Shown here piece after piece: positions 16,326-23,656 of a DNA stretch of 23,656 nt. How positions within the stretch are numbered: the stretch's first letter is position 1; every line of letters begins with the position of its first letter. Both the position numbers and the translations under genes were made by a program. The notes below the pieces were generated by a model. That model was given only the letters and a program-made list of their open reading frames with translations. It was not told the origin of the DNA and ran no database searches. The stretch comes from an uncultured Oscillibacter sp. (GTDB taxonomy: Bacteria > Bacillota > Clostridia > Oscillospirales > Oscillospiraceae), in the NCBI GenBank assembly GCA_946183175.1, contig CAMHBH010000013.1, forward strand, positions 1-23,656. The letters run 5' to 3'.

Positions 16326-17202
16326 GGGCGTCGCGGGGTATCTGCGCGATGACGACCGCCGCGAACATCAGCGCACAGCCGAGCAATTCGCGGGCGGTCA
16401 TGCGTTCGTGGCGGAACAGCGCCCCCGACAGCGCCGCGAATACCGCTTCCAAACTCAGCAACAGGGAAACCACCATCGGATTGGAATCCTTCTGCGCCAA
16501 AATTTGTAGCGTGTAGGCCACGCCGCTGGAAAAGATTCCGGCGTAGAGAATCGCCCACAGGCACACGCGCAACGCCTCCGCGCTGACGCTCTCCGCCGTG
16601 ACCGCCGCGCCCAGCAGGGAAACGACCGTCATGGTAAAGAACTGTACGCACGACATCGCGACGCCGTCGACGCGCCGCGAAAAGTGGTCAATCAGCAGGA
16701 TTTGCACCGAGAAGACGAACGCGCAGAGAATCATATACACGTCCCCGGGCTGTATCGTCAAACTCTCCGTGACGCTCAGCAGGTACAGTCCTACCGCCGC
16801 CAGCGCGACGCTGACCCAAATCGTCGGCGGGGCCTCCCGCCTCAGGAAGAATTTCCCGGCGAGCGGTACAATCACGATATACAGCGCCGTAATGAACCCG
16901 GCCTTCCCCGGTTCGGTGGTGGCCATACCGGCCTGTTGCAGCCAGGTCGCGACGGCGAGGGCGGTACCGCAGCAGCCGCCCGCGGTCAAGAGTTCGCGCC
17001 ACGAGCGGACGGCGCTCCCGCGAAAGCGGCGGCGTACCGTACACAGCGCGAGCAGGAAGAAGAACGCGACGACGGAACGGGCCGTATTGAACGTAAAGGG
17101 GCCCATGTGCTCCGCGCCGACGCTCTGGGCCAGAAAGGCACTGCCCCAAATCATGGCGGCGAGTACCGGGAGGACGTTTTGCCGAATCCGGTTGGGTTTC
17201 AT
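16303..17202 (-). CDS. EamA/DMT-family transporter
   Basis: A 299-aa membrane protein of the drug/metabolite transporter superfamily. About ten hydrophobic segments form two EamA repeats: the first has LPVLAAMIWGSAFLAQS, FTFNTARSVVAFFFLLAL and GKAGFITALYIVIVPL; the second has GDVYMILCAFVFSVQILLIDHFSRR and ends EAVFAALSGALFRHERMTARELLGCALMFAAVVIAQIP. Members export amino acids, metabolites or drugs; the substrate here cannot be told. ATG 17202 follows AAAGGAG by 7 bases; the frame opens 14 codons earlier with no site. It has its own promoter that overlaps the divergent DNA glycosylase gene. Confidence 0.92.
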   Translation of the reverse strand: MKPNRIRQNVLPVLAAMIWGSAFLAQSVGAEHMGPFTFNTARSVVAFFFLLALCTVRRRFRGSAVRSWRELLTAGGCCGTALAVATWLQQAGMATTEPGKAGFITALYIVIVPLAGKFFLRREAPPTIWVSVALAAVGLYLLSVTESLTIQPGDVYMILCAFVFSVQILLIDHFSRRVDGVAMSCVQFFTMTVVSLLGAAVTAESVSAEALRVCLWAILYAGIFSSGVAYTLQILAQKDSNPMVVSLLLSLEAVFAALSGALFRHERMTARELLGCALMFAAVVIAQIPRDALESRYEQ

Positions 17203-17206
17203 GGCC

Positions 17207-17235
17207 TTGCTCCTTTGGGTGTTCTGTGGTAGAAT
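17207..17235 (+). promoter_or_regulatory. Promoter of the DNA glycosylase gene (extended -10)
   Basis: TGG-TAGAAT (-10 at 17230-17235, with the TGn extension). The -35 at 17207-17212 (TTGCTC, 17-base spacing) is poor, as is common with extended -10 promoters. It lies between the divergent eamA and glycosylase genes. Confidence 0.6.
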
Positions 17236-17249
17236 GCAAAACAAACGTT

Positions 17250-17278
17250 ATTGTAGCACCGGGGGGCGCAAATGGCAA
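17250..17278 (-). promoter_or_regulatory. Promoter of eamA
   Basis: Read on the - strand: TTGCCA (17278-17273), 17 bases, TACAAT (17255-17250). The -35 box lies over the start codon region of the divergent DNA glycosylase gene (ATG 17272), so the two promoters face each other and their transcripts overlap for some tens of bases. Confidence 0.75.
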
Positions 17279-17892
17279 GGCTTTCTTCTGATTTTTACGA
17301 CCGCGACACGGTGGAAGTCGCGCGGGCACTGCTGGGAAAAATTGTGGTACGGCGTCCGGCGGGCGGGCCGCTGTTGGCCGGACGCCTCACCGAAACCGAG
17401 GCCTACGTCGGGCGCTGTGACAGGGCCTGCCACGCCTACGGGTACCGGAAGACGGCGCGGACAGCGCCGTTGTTTCTGGGGCCCGGGCACGCGTACATTT
17501 ACCTCATTTACGGCATGTACCACTGTCTGAACTTCGTGACGGAACCGGAGGGAGAGCCCGCCGCCGTACTTGTCCGGGGGATGGAGGCGGTCGCGGGTAC
17601 GGACTTCATGTGGCGTCGGCGCTACGGCGACAGGCCCGACACGCCCGCGCGGCGGCGGAATTTCCTCAACGGCCCGGGGAAAGTCTGTCAGGCGCTGTGC
17701 CTGACGACGGCGCAGAACGGGGTTTCGCTGACGGGCGAGGCGCTGTTCGTGTGCGACACCCCCGCCGATATCGGCTTACCGGAATTGCCGCCGCGCCGCG
17801 AAATCGTCAAAGCGGGGCCGCGAATCGGTATCGACTACGCCGGGGAGGCCCGCGACTTCCCGTGGCGCTTTACGCTCGAACCAATACCGTAA
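17272..17892 (+). CDS. 3-methyladenine DNA glycosylase, AAG/MPG family
   Basis: A 206-aa base-excision repair enzyme that removes alkylated purines such as 3-methyladenine and hypoxanthine. The AAG signature is clear: TETEAYVG with the catalytic Glu at E43 and Tyr at Y45, H54 at the spacing of the human active-site His, then HAYIYLIYGMYHCLNFV. RNFLNGPGKVCQAL is the second conserved block. Length matches the bacterial family. ATG 17272 is preceded by a GGGGGG stretch at 5 bases. It is divergent from eamA and stands alone; the next promoter is 50 bases past its stop. Confidence 0.96.
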   Translation: MARLSSDFYDRDTVEVARALLGKIVVRRPAGGPLLAGRLTETEAYVGRCDRACHAYGYRKTARTAPLFLGPGHAYIYLIYGMYHCLNFVTEPEGEPAAVLVRGMEAVAGTDFMWRRRYGDRPDTPARRRNFLNGPGKVCQALCLTTAQNGVSLTGEALFVCDTPADIGLPELPPRREIVKAGPRIGIDYAGEARDFPWRFTLEPIP

Positions 17893-17940
17893 TTCGCCGC
17901 GCCGGAGGGGCCTTGCCAGGATACGGGAAAACCTGACGCC

Positions 17941-17969
17941 TTGCAACCATCCGGAAGAAATGCTATAAT
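17941..17969 (+). promoter_or_regulatory. Strong promoter of the SEL1-to-glf gene run
   Basis: TTGCAA (17941-17946), 17 bases, TATAAT (17964-17969) with a TGC extension just before the -10. The start codon lies 24 bases on, after a GGGGGTGA ribosome site. Confidence 0.88.
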
Positions 17970-17992
17970 CTACCCGTACAGGGGGTGACGAC

Positions 17993-18982
17993 GTGAAAGA
18001 ATACCGCTATTGTTCCGTGCGTCCGAAAAAAATCGATAAGGCGTACTTCTACCTCTCCGACGAGGAGATTCCGCTAAACAGCTATGTCCTTGTCCCGTTC
18101 GGGGAGTCGAACCGGCTACGCAAGGGCATTGTGGAGGCTGTCAGCTTCTATACGGAGGAAAACGCCCCGTTTCCTCTCTGGCGTATGAAGAGTATCGTCC
18201 GCACCATCACGGAGGAGGAGTACGACGCCGAAGAAGACCCAGAGTGGCGGCATTACGCGGAGACTTTCATCAGCGATATCGAGGAACTGTCCGGCTACCT
18301 GTCGGAGCAGGACTACGACGCCGTTTTCGAGTGGGCGTGCGAGCACCATGAGTGTACGCGCTTCCCCGACATCATGGAGACCGTGGTACGCTGTTACCGG
18401 CTGTGCATGCAGTACGGGCACCCCGGCGCGGCGCTGAATCTCGGCACACTGTACTACAAGGGCAACTACCTCAAGCGCGACTACCAGCAGGCCGTAGAGC
18501 TCTACGAAATCGCGGCGGAGGCCGGGGAGCGCCGCGCGCTGTGCAACCTCGGCTACTGCTACTTCTACGGACGCCACCAGGCCCCCGACTACCAGAAGGC
18601 CTACTATTACTACAACCTCGGGGCCATTCTCTACGACGACCCGAATTGTCTTTACAAACTCGGCGACATGTACCGCGACGGCCTCTATCTGGAACAAAAC
18701 GAGAAATTCGCGCTCCGGCTGTACTTTCGGGCGCTCGACGCCGTGAACCGTCCGGACGAGGAGGACTTCTGCCGCGCGGATATCCTGGCGCGTATCGGGG
18801 AGGCGTTCCTGTACGGCATGGCGGTCGAGTGCGACCCCAAAAAGGCCCTGGACTTGCTTATGCAGGCGCTGTCGGGCCTCTACGACAGGCGGAAAACCGA
18901 CCCCTTTGTGTCCGGCCCCATCGCCCACGTCAAGGAGAAAATACAGGAGGCCCAGGAACTGCTTGACGACGACTTTCCCTGA
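17993..18982 (+). CDS. SEL1-repeat protein with a PriA-like N-terminal segment
   Basis: A 329-aa cytosolic protein of unknown role. Residues about 140-300 hold four to five SEL1/TPR-type helical pairs (GAALNLGTLYYKGNY, RALCNLGYCYFYGRHQ, CLYKLGDMYRDGLY, ILARIGEAFLYGM), a scaffold for protein contacts. Residues 1-50 resemble the small N-terminal beta-barrel of PriA-type proteins: YVLVPFGESNRLRKGIV is close to the PriA VLVPFG...GIV pattern. There is no helicase part. A middle section (about 70-125) is acidic. The start is GTG 17993 after GGGGGTGA. Repeats and barrel are seen; any DNA link is inference. It is the first gene of a run of at least six genes. Confidence 0.8.
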   Translation: MKEYRYCSVRPKKIDKAYFYLSDEEIPLNSYVLVPFGESNRLRKGIVEAVSFYTEENAPFPLWRMKSIVRTITEEEYDAEEDPEWRHYAETFISDIEELSGYLSEQDYDAVFEWACEHHECTRFPDIMETVVRCYRLCMQYGHPGAALNLGTLYYKGNYLKRDYQQAVELYEIAAEAGERRALCNLGYCYFYGRHQAPDYQKAYYYYNLGAILYDDPNCLYKLGDMYRDGLYLEQNEKFALRLYFRALDAVNRPDEEDFCRADILARIGEAFLYGMAVECDPKKALDLLMQALSGLYDRRKTDPFVSGPIAHVKEKIQEAQELLDDDFP

Positions 18983-19024
18983 TTATTGACAATGCCTCTT
19001 CCGTCCACAGAAAGGAGCGAAAGC

Positions 19025-19642
19025 GTGAAAAACTGTATCATCACCATCAGCCGGGAGTACGGCGCGGGCGGACATTCCATCGGTAAGCGCGTCGCCGAAG
19101 AACTCGGCATTCCCTTCTACGACCGCGACATCGTAAAGCAGACCGCCGAGGCCAGCGGCTACTCTCCCGAACTCGTCGAGACCGAGGGCGAGGACATTTC
19201 CCGTACGGATTCCATCATCCGGGGCATTGTCGCCTCCAGCGTCTTCTACAGCGACAGTCAGGACGTGATTCACGACGTACAGCAGGCCATTATTCTCCGG
19301 TTCGCGAAGGCGGGGCCGTGCGTGCTTCTCGGACGCTGTGCCGACGAAGTCATCCGCAAGGCCGGTATCGACGGACTGCACGTCTTCATCTACGCCGACG
19401 ACGTGCACCGCGCCATACGCGTCAGCGAAATGCTCGGGCGCTCCAACGCCACCGAGATACAGCGCCTCATGTCGCGCAAGGACGCCAGCCGCCACGCCTA
19501 CTACAACCGCTATACCGGGAAGAAGTGGGGCGACGGGCGCAATTACCATATCACGCTCGACAGCGGCGCGCTGGGCTACGACCTCTGCGTGAAACTTATC
19601 GCGGACGCCGCCCGGGCGCTCGACGAGGCGAAGGATAAGTAA
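19025..19642 (+). CDS. Cytidylate kinase-like protein (PF13189)
   Basis: A 205-aa P-loop protein. ITISREYGAGGHSIGKRVAEELGIPFYDRDIV is the family start, where GAGGHSIGK replaces the classic Walker A of cytidylate kinase. GPCVLLGRCADEV and the charged RKDASRHAYYNRYTGKKWGD lid-like segment follow. The family is related to CMP kinases, but the substrate is not known. GTG 19025 was chosen because AAAGGAG lies 7 bases upstream; a TTG at 18986 opens the frame earlier but lacks a site. It starts 42 bases after the SEL1 gene and its stop overlaps the next start (TAATG). Confidence 0.87.
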   Translation: MKNCIITISREYGAGGHSIGKRVAEELGIPFYDRDIVKQTAEASGYSPELVETEGEDISRTDSIIRGIVASSVFYSDSQDVIHDVQQAIILRFAKAGPCVLLGRCADEVIRKAGIDGLHVFIYADDVHRAIRVSEMLGRSNATEIQRLMSRKDASRHAYYNRYTGKKWGDGRNYHITLDSGALGYDLCVKLIADAARALDEAKDK

Positions 19643-20349
19643 TGTTCGACGGCTTTTCACAGGAGACCGTGGATTTTATGTGGGGAATCCGCTTCAACAA
19701 CAACCGGGAGTGGTTTCAGGCCCACAAGGCGGAGTACCAGACGCATTTCCAACAGCCCATGACCGCGCTCGCCGACGAATTATGGGGATTTCTCAGTGCG
19801 AAGCGCCCCGACGCCGGGCTAATCCGCAAAGTCACGCGGATTTACCGCGACGCGCGGCGACTGTTCGGACGCGGGCCGTACAAAGACCACTTGTGGTTTA
19901 CCGTAGAGCGTCCCACAGCGCCTACGGAGGAGTGGACAGGCAAGCCGTGTTTCTGGTTTGAACTCGGCCCCGACTACTGGAGCTACGGCCTCGGCTACTG
20001 GATGCCGAAGCCCGTCACAATGGCGAAACTCCGCGCGCGAATCGACCGCGAACCGGAGCCTATGGAGCGCCTGACGCGCCGCCTGACACGGAATCCGGAG
20101 TTCACGCTTGAAACGGAGGAGTACCGCCGCGCGCGTTCGGAGGCCCCGTCGGCGATTCTCGCGCCGTGGTACCGCGCGAAATCGTTCGTGATAGAGCACA
20201 CCGGGCCGCTGACAGAGGAGCTTTACAGCCGCGCGATTGTGGAGCGTGTCAAAAAGGGCTACGCGTTCCTGCTGCCCTACTACGACTGGTTACAGGCCGT
20301 CGACGCGGAGCCGGAGCCGGACTTATACGAAAGGAAGCGGAAAACATGA
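19642..20349 (+). CDS. DUF2461 family protein
   Basis: A 235-aa protein of the DUF2461 (TIGR02453) family. The start MFDGFSQETVDFMWGIRFNNNREWFQAHKAEYQ is typical: FNNNREWF followed by an acidic/basic helix. IRKVTRIYRDARRLFGRGPYKDHLWF and CFWFELGPDYWSYGLGYW are the other conserved blocks. The function is unknown; it is cytosolic with no membrane helix. It overlaps the previous stop by one base and the next start by four, so translation is tightly coupled on both sides. Confidence 0.88.
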   Translation: MFDGFSQETVDFMWGIRFNNNREWFQAHKAEYQTHFQQPMTALADELWGFLSAKRPDAGLIRKVTRIYRDARRLFGRGPYKDHLWFTVERPTAPTEEWTGKPCFWFELGPDYWSYGLGYWMPKPVTMAKLRARIDREPEPMERLTRRLTRNPEFTLETEEYRRARSEAPSAILAPWYRAKSFVIEHTGPLTEELYSRAIVERVKKGYAFLLPYYDWLQAVDAEPEPDLYERKRKT

Positions 20350-20939
20350 AAGAGTACCCAAGCCGGGAGGCGGCGCTGTCGTTGCTGAAGAAGTACAACA
20401 GCGAGCCGTACCACATCCGCCACTCGCTGACCGTGGAGGGCGTTATGCGCTGGTACGCCAACGAACTCGGGTTCGGGGAGGACGCCGATTTCTGGGCCAC
20501 CGCCGGACTGCTGCACGACGTGGACTTTGAGCGCTGGCCCGACGAACACTGTCAGAAGGCCCCCGAACTCCTCGCGGAAATCGACGCCTCCCCGGAACTC
20601 GTACACGCCGTGTGCAGTCACGGCTACGGGATTTGTAGCGACGTGGAGCCGACGGAACTGATGGAAAAGGTACTGTTTGCGGCGGACGAACTCACGGGAC
20701 TGATTTTCGCGGCGGCGAAAATGCGCCCGAGCCACAGCGTACAGGACATGGAGGTCAAGTCGCTGAACAAGAAGTTCAAGGACAAGCGATTCGCGGCGGG
20801 TTGTTCGCGGGACGTGATACGCACGGGCGCGGAGCGTCTCGGATGGGAATTGCCCGAGCTGATGGACAAGACCATACAGGCCATGCGTTCGTGTGAGGAC
20901 GCGGTCAACGCCGAAATGGCCCCCTTGGAGGGCGGCTGA
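20346..20939 (+). CDS. HD-domain phosphohydrolase
   Basis: A 197-aa predicted metal-dependent hydrolase. The HD pattern is H26 (YHIRHSLTVEG), H57-D58 in LLHDVDFERWPDEH, a further His in VCSHGYG, and Asp in FAADELTG. These are the usual metal ligands of HDIG-type phosphohydrolases acting on nucleotides or phosphoesters. The substrate is not known. The C-terminal third (KSLNKKFKDKRFAAGCSRD) is typical of the single-domain clostridial form. ATG 20346 overlaps the previous stop (ATGA). Together with the cytidylate-kinase-like gene two steps upstream this could hint at nucleotide housekeeping, but that is inference. Confidence 0.88.
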   Translation: MKEYPSREAALSLLKKYNSEPYHIRHSLTVEGVMRWYANELGFGEDADFWATAGLLHDVDFERWPDEHCQKAPELLAEIDASPELVHAVCSHGYGICSDVEPTELMEKVLFAADELTGLIFAAAKMRPSHSVQDMEVKSLNKKFKDKRFAAGCSRDVIRTGAERLGWELPELMDKTIQAMRSCEDAVNAEMAPLEGG

Positions 20940-20940
20940 T

Positions 20941-21513
20941 ATGCCGTCGAAGTACACGAAAACCCCCGGAGGCGTATTCGTTCCGGGGGAGCAGTACACT
21001 CCGAAAGAACAGTATACCTATGAATCCAGCGAGATATTCCTTTCTATGGTACAGGCGGAATATCAACACGAAATCGACCGGGCCGCCGCGCTTGATTCTA
21101 AACTTGGTATTTCTCTTCCGGTAATCGCGACCTACTTTTTCCTGATTATTCAGGAAACGGACATTGGAAGTCTGTGGAATTTTATTCCAAAAACTGGAAT
21201 AGCTATTTCAGAATTATTTGTATTATTACTCTACCCTATCACAGTTATTACAGCGGTTATTTCTCTTTGCTCGATGATTAGTGCTATTATGATACGGGAA
21301 TATCTTAAAATTCCTGTAATAAATCTTAATAACGCAAAGCAAATGTCGAGACCTAAAGAGGTATTTTCAGCAATTACCGCAACATACTATGTGGTAGCCA
21401 TTGAGAATAATAGCAAACAAACTAATAAAAAGGCGAAGGCTTACCAGCTAGGCTGGACATTTGGAGTTATTTCATTGACTTATTTTGCTCTGTATATGTC
21501 TATTACTCAATAA
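20941..21513 (+). CDS. Unknown membrane protein, first gene of AT-rich pair
   Basis: A 190-aa protein that I do not recognise. A soluble start (1-35) precedes an amphipathic helix (about 36-55, EIFLSMVQAEYQHEIDRAAALDSK). Hydrophobic segments follow at about 56-71, 87-118 (long enough for a hairpin) and 170-187, with a polar loop at 130-168. The pattern EY..E..RA..LDSK..I before the first membrane helix recalls small membrane effectors of the SLATT kind, but this is only a likeness. Base composition changes inside the gene: the first ~60 bases are GC-rich like the neighbours, the rest is plainly AT-rich. ATG 20941 follows the HD gene stop by one base, with GGAGGG upstream. The next gene starts 21 bases on. 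Confidence 0.72.
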   Translation: MPSKYTKTPGGVFVPGEQYTPKEQYTYESSEIFLSMVQAEYQHEIDRAAALDSKLGISLPVIATYFFLIIQETDIGSLWNFIPKTGIAISELFVLLLYPITVITAVISLCSMISAIMIREYLKIPVINLNNAKQMSRPKEVFSAITATYYVVAIENNSKQTNKKAKAYQLGWTFGVISLTYFALYMSITQ

Positions 21514-21534
21514 TTGCTAAGGAAGGGTTCAAAA

Positions 21535-21933
21535 ATGGACGAGCAGGAAAAAAATAAAGGCACTGAAAATCCAGATGATATTTTAGAACAACTGAATAGT
21601 GGTAAAAATCCCGCTTCTTCTTTGTTACAAGAACTTAGTAACAAGTTACTGCAGATTTTTACAGGTAGCCATATTCACTATTTTGGAAGAAAAATACCCA
21701 CGCTCAAATTGACATTTTTGGCGTTGATGTCAACATCAATGGTAGTGGTCATCTTAACCAAAAGTGTAGTGATGGGTGGAATGACAGCATTGCTGAAAAT
21801 TATGATTGAGTTTATTGTCCTTTCGTTGCTTATTTGTATAATAGAAAATATAGCAGTCGACGGAATGGCAACATTACTGGCAATTGTAGTTTTGCTCATT
21901 GCCGAGTTTTTGTTCACCCGATTATGGCGTTAA
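21535..21933 (+). CDS. Unknown membrane protein, second gene of AT-rich pair
   Basis: A 132-aa protein that I do not recognise. Residues 1-50 are polar and charged (MDEQEKNKGTENPDDILEQL). Three hydrophobic segments follow, at about 60-77, 83-105 and 109-128, and it ends FTRLWR. ATG 21535 was chosen because AGGAAGGG stands 7 bases upstream; a TTG at 21514 opens the frame earlier without a site. Composition is AT-rich like the first gene of the pair and unlike the flanking HD and glf genes. The two genes are 21 bases apart and probably act together. Transfer as a unit is likely, yet no integrase, direct repeat or att site is visible at the borders. Confidence 0.7.
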   Translation: MDEQEKNKGTENPDDILEQLNSGKNPASSLLQELSNKLLQIFTGSHIHYFGRKIPTLKLTFLALMSTSMVVVILTKSVVMGGMTALLKIMIEFIVLSLLICIIENIAVDGMATLLAIVVLLIAEFLFTRLWR

Positions 21934-21960
21934 AGCTATTTTTAAGAATGGAGGATAATT

Positions 21961-23073
21961 ATGTATGATTATCTAATCGTCGGGGCTGGTCTGTACGGCG
22001 CGGTATTCGCGCGGGAGGCCGTCGACCACGGGAAGAGCGTGCTTGTCGTCGACAAGCGTCCCCACATCGCCGGGAACGTCTACACCGAACAGGTCGAGGG
22101 TATCCACGTCCACAAGTACGGCGCGCACATCTTCCACACGAACGACAAAGCCGTGTGGGATTACGTGAACCGTTTCGCGGTGTTCAACCGCTTCACCAAC
22201 TCCCCCGTGGCGAATTACAAGGGCAAACTGTACTCGTTGCCCTTCAATATGTACACGTTCAATCAGATGTGGGGCGTGACGACGCCCGCCGAGGCCGCCG
22301 CCAAAATCGACGAACAGCGCCGCGAAATCACCGGGGAGCCGCGCAATCTAGAAGAACAGGCGATTTCACTGGTAGGGCGCGACATCTACGAGACGCTCGT
22401 CCGGGGCTACACCGAAAAGCAGTGGGGCCGCGACTGCCGCGACTTGCCCGCGTTCATTATCCGGCGTCTGCCCGTGCGCCTGACGTTCGACAACAACTAT
22501 TTCAACGCGCTGTATCAGGGGATTCCCGTCGGCGGGTATACGAAACTCGTCGCGAATCTGCTGGACGGTATCGAAGTACGGCTAAACACGGACTACCTGT
22601 CGAAGCGCGGGGAGCTGTCCGGACTGGCGCGGAGGGTGCTGTACACGGGCCCCATTGACGCCTATTTCGACTACCGCGCGGGGTACTTGGAATACCGCTC
22701 TGTGCGGTTTGAGACCGAACTGCTGGACATTCCGAATTTTCAGGGCAACGCGGCGGTCAACTACACCGACCGCGAAACGCCGTGGACGCGGATTATCGAG
22801 CATAAATGGTTCGAGTTCGGGCGCGACGAGGCCGGAAACGAATTGCCCAAGACGGTCATCAGCCGGGAGTATTCGTCGGAGTGGAGGCCCGGCGACGAGC
22901 CTTACTACCCCGTCAACGACGCGAAGAACGGGAAGCTGTACGAAACCTACAGGGCGCTTGCCGCGCAGGAAAGCAACGTACTGTTCGGGGGGCGTCTGGG
23001 CGAGTACAAATACTACGACATGGACCAAGTCATACACGCGGCGCTGGAACGAGCCCGCGCGGAATTGTCCTGA
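21961..23073 (+). CDS. glf: UDP-galactopyranose mutase
   Basis: A 370-aa flavoenzyme that turns UDP-galactopyranose into UDP-galactofuranose for cell-surface glycans. The FAD motif is YLIVGAGLYGAVFAREA at the start. KRPHIAGNVYTE and the HKYGAHIFHTNDKAVWDYVNRF block are diagnostic, as are YTEKQWGRD, the VGGYTKL segment and the C-terminal FGGRLGEYKYYDMDQVI. Length is typical. ATG 21961 follows GGAGGATAATT. No galactofuranosyltransferase is in the window, so the product is used elsewhere. Codon use returns to the GC-rich norm at once. It ends the + strand run; the hairpin at 23087-23112 can stop it. Confidence 0.97.
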   Translation: MYDYLIVGAGLYGAVFAREAVDHGKSVLVVDKRPHIAGNVYTEQVEGIHVHKYGAHIFHTNDKAVWDYVNRFAVFNRFTNSPVANYKGKLYSLPFNMYTFNQMWGVTTPAEAAAKIDEQRREITGEPRNLEEQAISLVGRDIYETLVRGYTEKQWGRDCRDLPAFIIRRLPVRLTFDNNYFNALYQGIPVGGYTKLVANLLDGIEVRLNTDYLSKRGELSGLARRVLYTGPIDAYFDYRAGYLEYRSVRFETELLDIPNFQGNAAVNYTDRETPWTRIIEHKWFEFGRDEAGNELPKTVISREYSSEWRPGDEPYYPVNDAKNGKLYETYRALAAQESNVLFGGRLGEYKYYDMDQVIHAALERARAELS

Positions 23074-23081
23074 CAGCTATA

Positions 23082-23112
23082 AAAATTCCCCGGTGGAAAC
23101 TCCGCCGGGGGA
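23082..23112 (-). terminator. Terminator between convergent glf and UPF0173 gene
   Basis: TCCCCGG-T-GGA pairs with TCC-G-CCGGGGGA around AAC. On the - strand it is followed by AATTTTTATAG, a good T-run; on the + strand no T-run follows. It is best for the hydrolase gene and may also stop glf transcripts. Confidence 0.75.
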
Positions 23113-23118
23113 TTCGTA

Positions 23119-23556
23119 TCAGGTATCGCTCACGAAGCGCGGGACGTAGACGCCGGAAAGGTCGGTCGTGATATCCAGCGAGGGGCCGTCGAGACGGTGG
23201 ACGGACGTTTTCGACCAGAGTTTCAGGAAGGGGTCGAGTTCGCCGATGTTCGGCAGGCCGTAGGGCGGGTGGTGGTAGTGCATGGGGATGACACAGCGGG
23301 GGCGCAGAGCCATGCAGGCCGATTTCGCGCCTACGGCGTCGATGGTGTACACGCCGCCGACGGGAATCAGCATGACGGTCAGGGGGCCGATGGCCTCGAT
23401 TTGTTCCAGCGTCAAATGATGTCCCAAGTCTCCCATATGGGCAATCGTGATGTCGCCGGCTCCGAAAATGTGGATGGTATTTTCCCCGCGCTCGGCCCCG
23501 TCGCTGTCGTCGTGGAAGGTCTTGACCGTCCGGACGCTGAACGGGTTCTTCCGCCT
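23119..23556 (-). pseudogene. UPF0173-type metal-dependent hydrolase, N-terminal half missing
   Basis: The - strand frame codes the C-terminal part of a metallo-beta-lactamase-fold hydrolase: RTVKTFHDD, ITIAHMGDLGHHLT, VMLIPVGGVYTIDA and VIPMHYHHPPYG are the family blocks in order. The first half, including the HxHxDH metal motif, should lie upstream. Instead the frame meets TAG at 23559-23557, and none of the three - strand frames in the last 100 bases resembles the missing part. No ATG, GTG or TTG lies between that TAG and ATG 23436. So the gene is either broken by a rearrangement, or the last ~100 bases belong to other DNA (a join at a contig end). The stop at 23119 and the terminator beyond it look normal. 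Confidence 0.75.
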
Positions 23557-23656
23557 CTACCACGGCAGCGTCTTCTACCCGTCGGCGCCCGTGAACCCCG
23601 TTGAGGAATTCCGCCGCCTGGTGGGATCGGCCGTGCTCACGCACGTTGGCGTCATC

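Overview
The window reads as ordinary chromosomal sequence from a GC-rich member of the Firmicutes, most likely a Clostridia/Oscillospiraceae-type gut anaerobe. This is an inference from strong AGGAGG-type ribosome sites, sigma-A promoters of TTGACA-17-TATAAT form, tRNAs with encoded CCA, and the mltG / peptidase U32 / alaS neighbourhood that Bacillus and Clostridia share. No phage, transposase or CRISPR array was seen.

Left part (1-5590, + strand): the end of an S1-domain RNA-binding protein, a 388-aa D-3-phosphoglycerate dehydrogenase with an ACT domain, a tRNA-Arg(CCU)/tRNA-Pro(UGG) pair behind a near-perfect promoter, a small multi-hairpin element, a secreted/anchored vWA-TM-FHA protein, and recG. 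Promoters here tend to begin within a few bases of the preceding stop codon.

Middle part (5645-17202, - strand): a PF06541 membrane protein, tgt, a lone type IV-like pilin with a long structured leader, and a six-gene run eamA, tagA::mltG, U32, alaS, HIT, tcdA. Its genes are closely spaced or overlap by a few bases, and a promoter precedes the tagA::mltG gene. Cell-wall work, tRNA hydroxylation, tRNA charging and t6A modification thus share one transcript. Two gene-poor gaps (6218-6623 and 8638-9185) hold folded, promoter- or terminator-bearing DNA that looks like small RNAs.

Right part (17272-23073, + strand): an alkyladenine DNA glycosylase divergent from eamA, then a run from one strong promoter: SEL1-repeat protein, cytidylate-kinase-like protein, DUF2461 protein, HD hydrolase, two unknown AT-rich membrane proteins and UDP-galactopyranose mutase. 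The window closes with the C-terminal half of a UPF0173 hydrolase whose coding frame breaks off near 23556.

The strongest candidates for something new are the in-frame fusion of a TagA/WecG glycosyltransferase to the MltG lytic transglycosylase (with its own internal ribosome site for MltG), the AT-rich two-gene membrane cassette at about 20941-21933, and the multi-helix RNA candidate at about 8916-9062.
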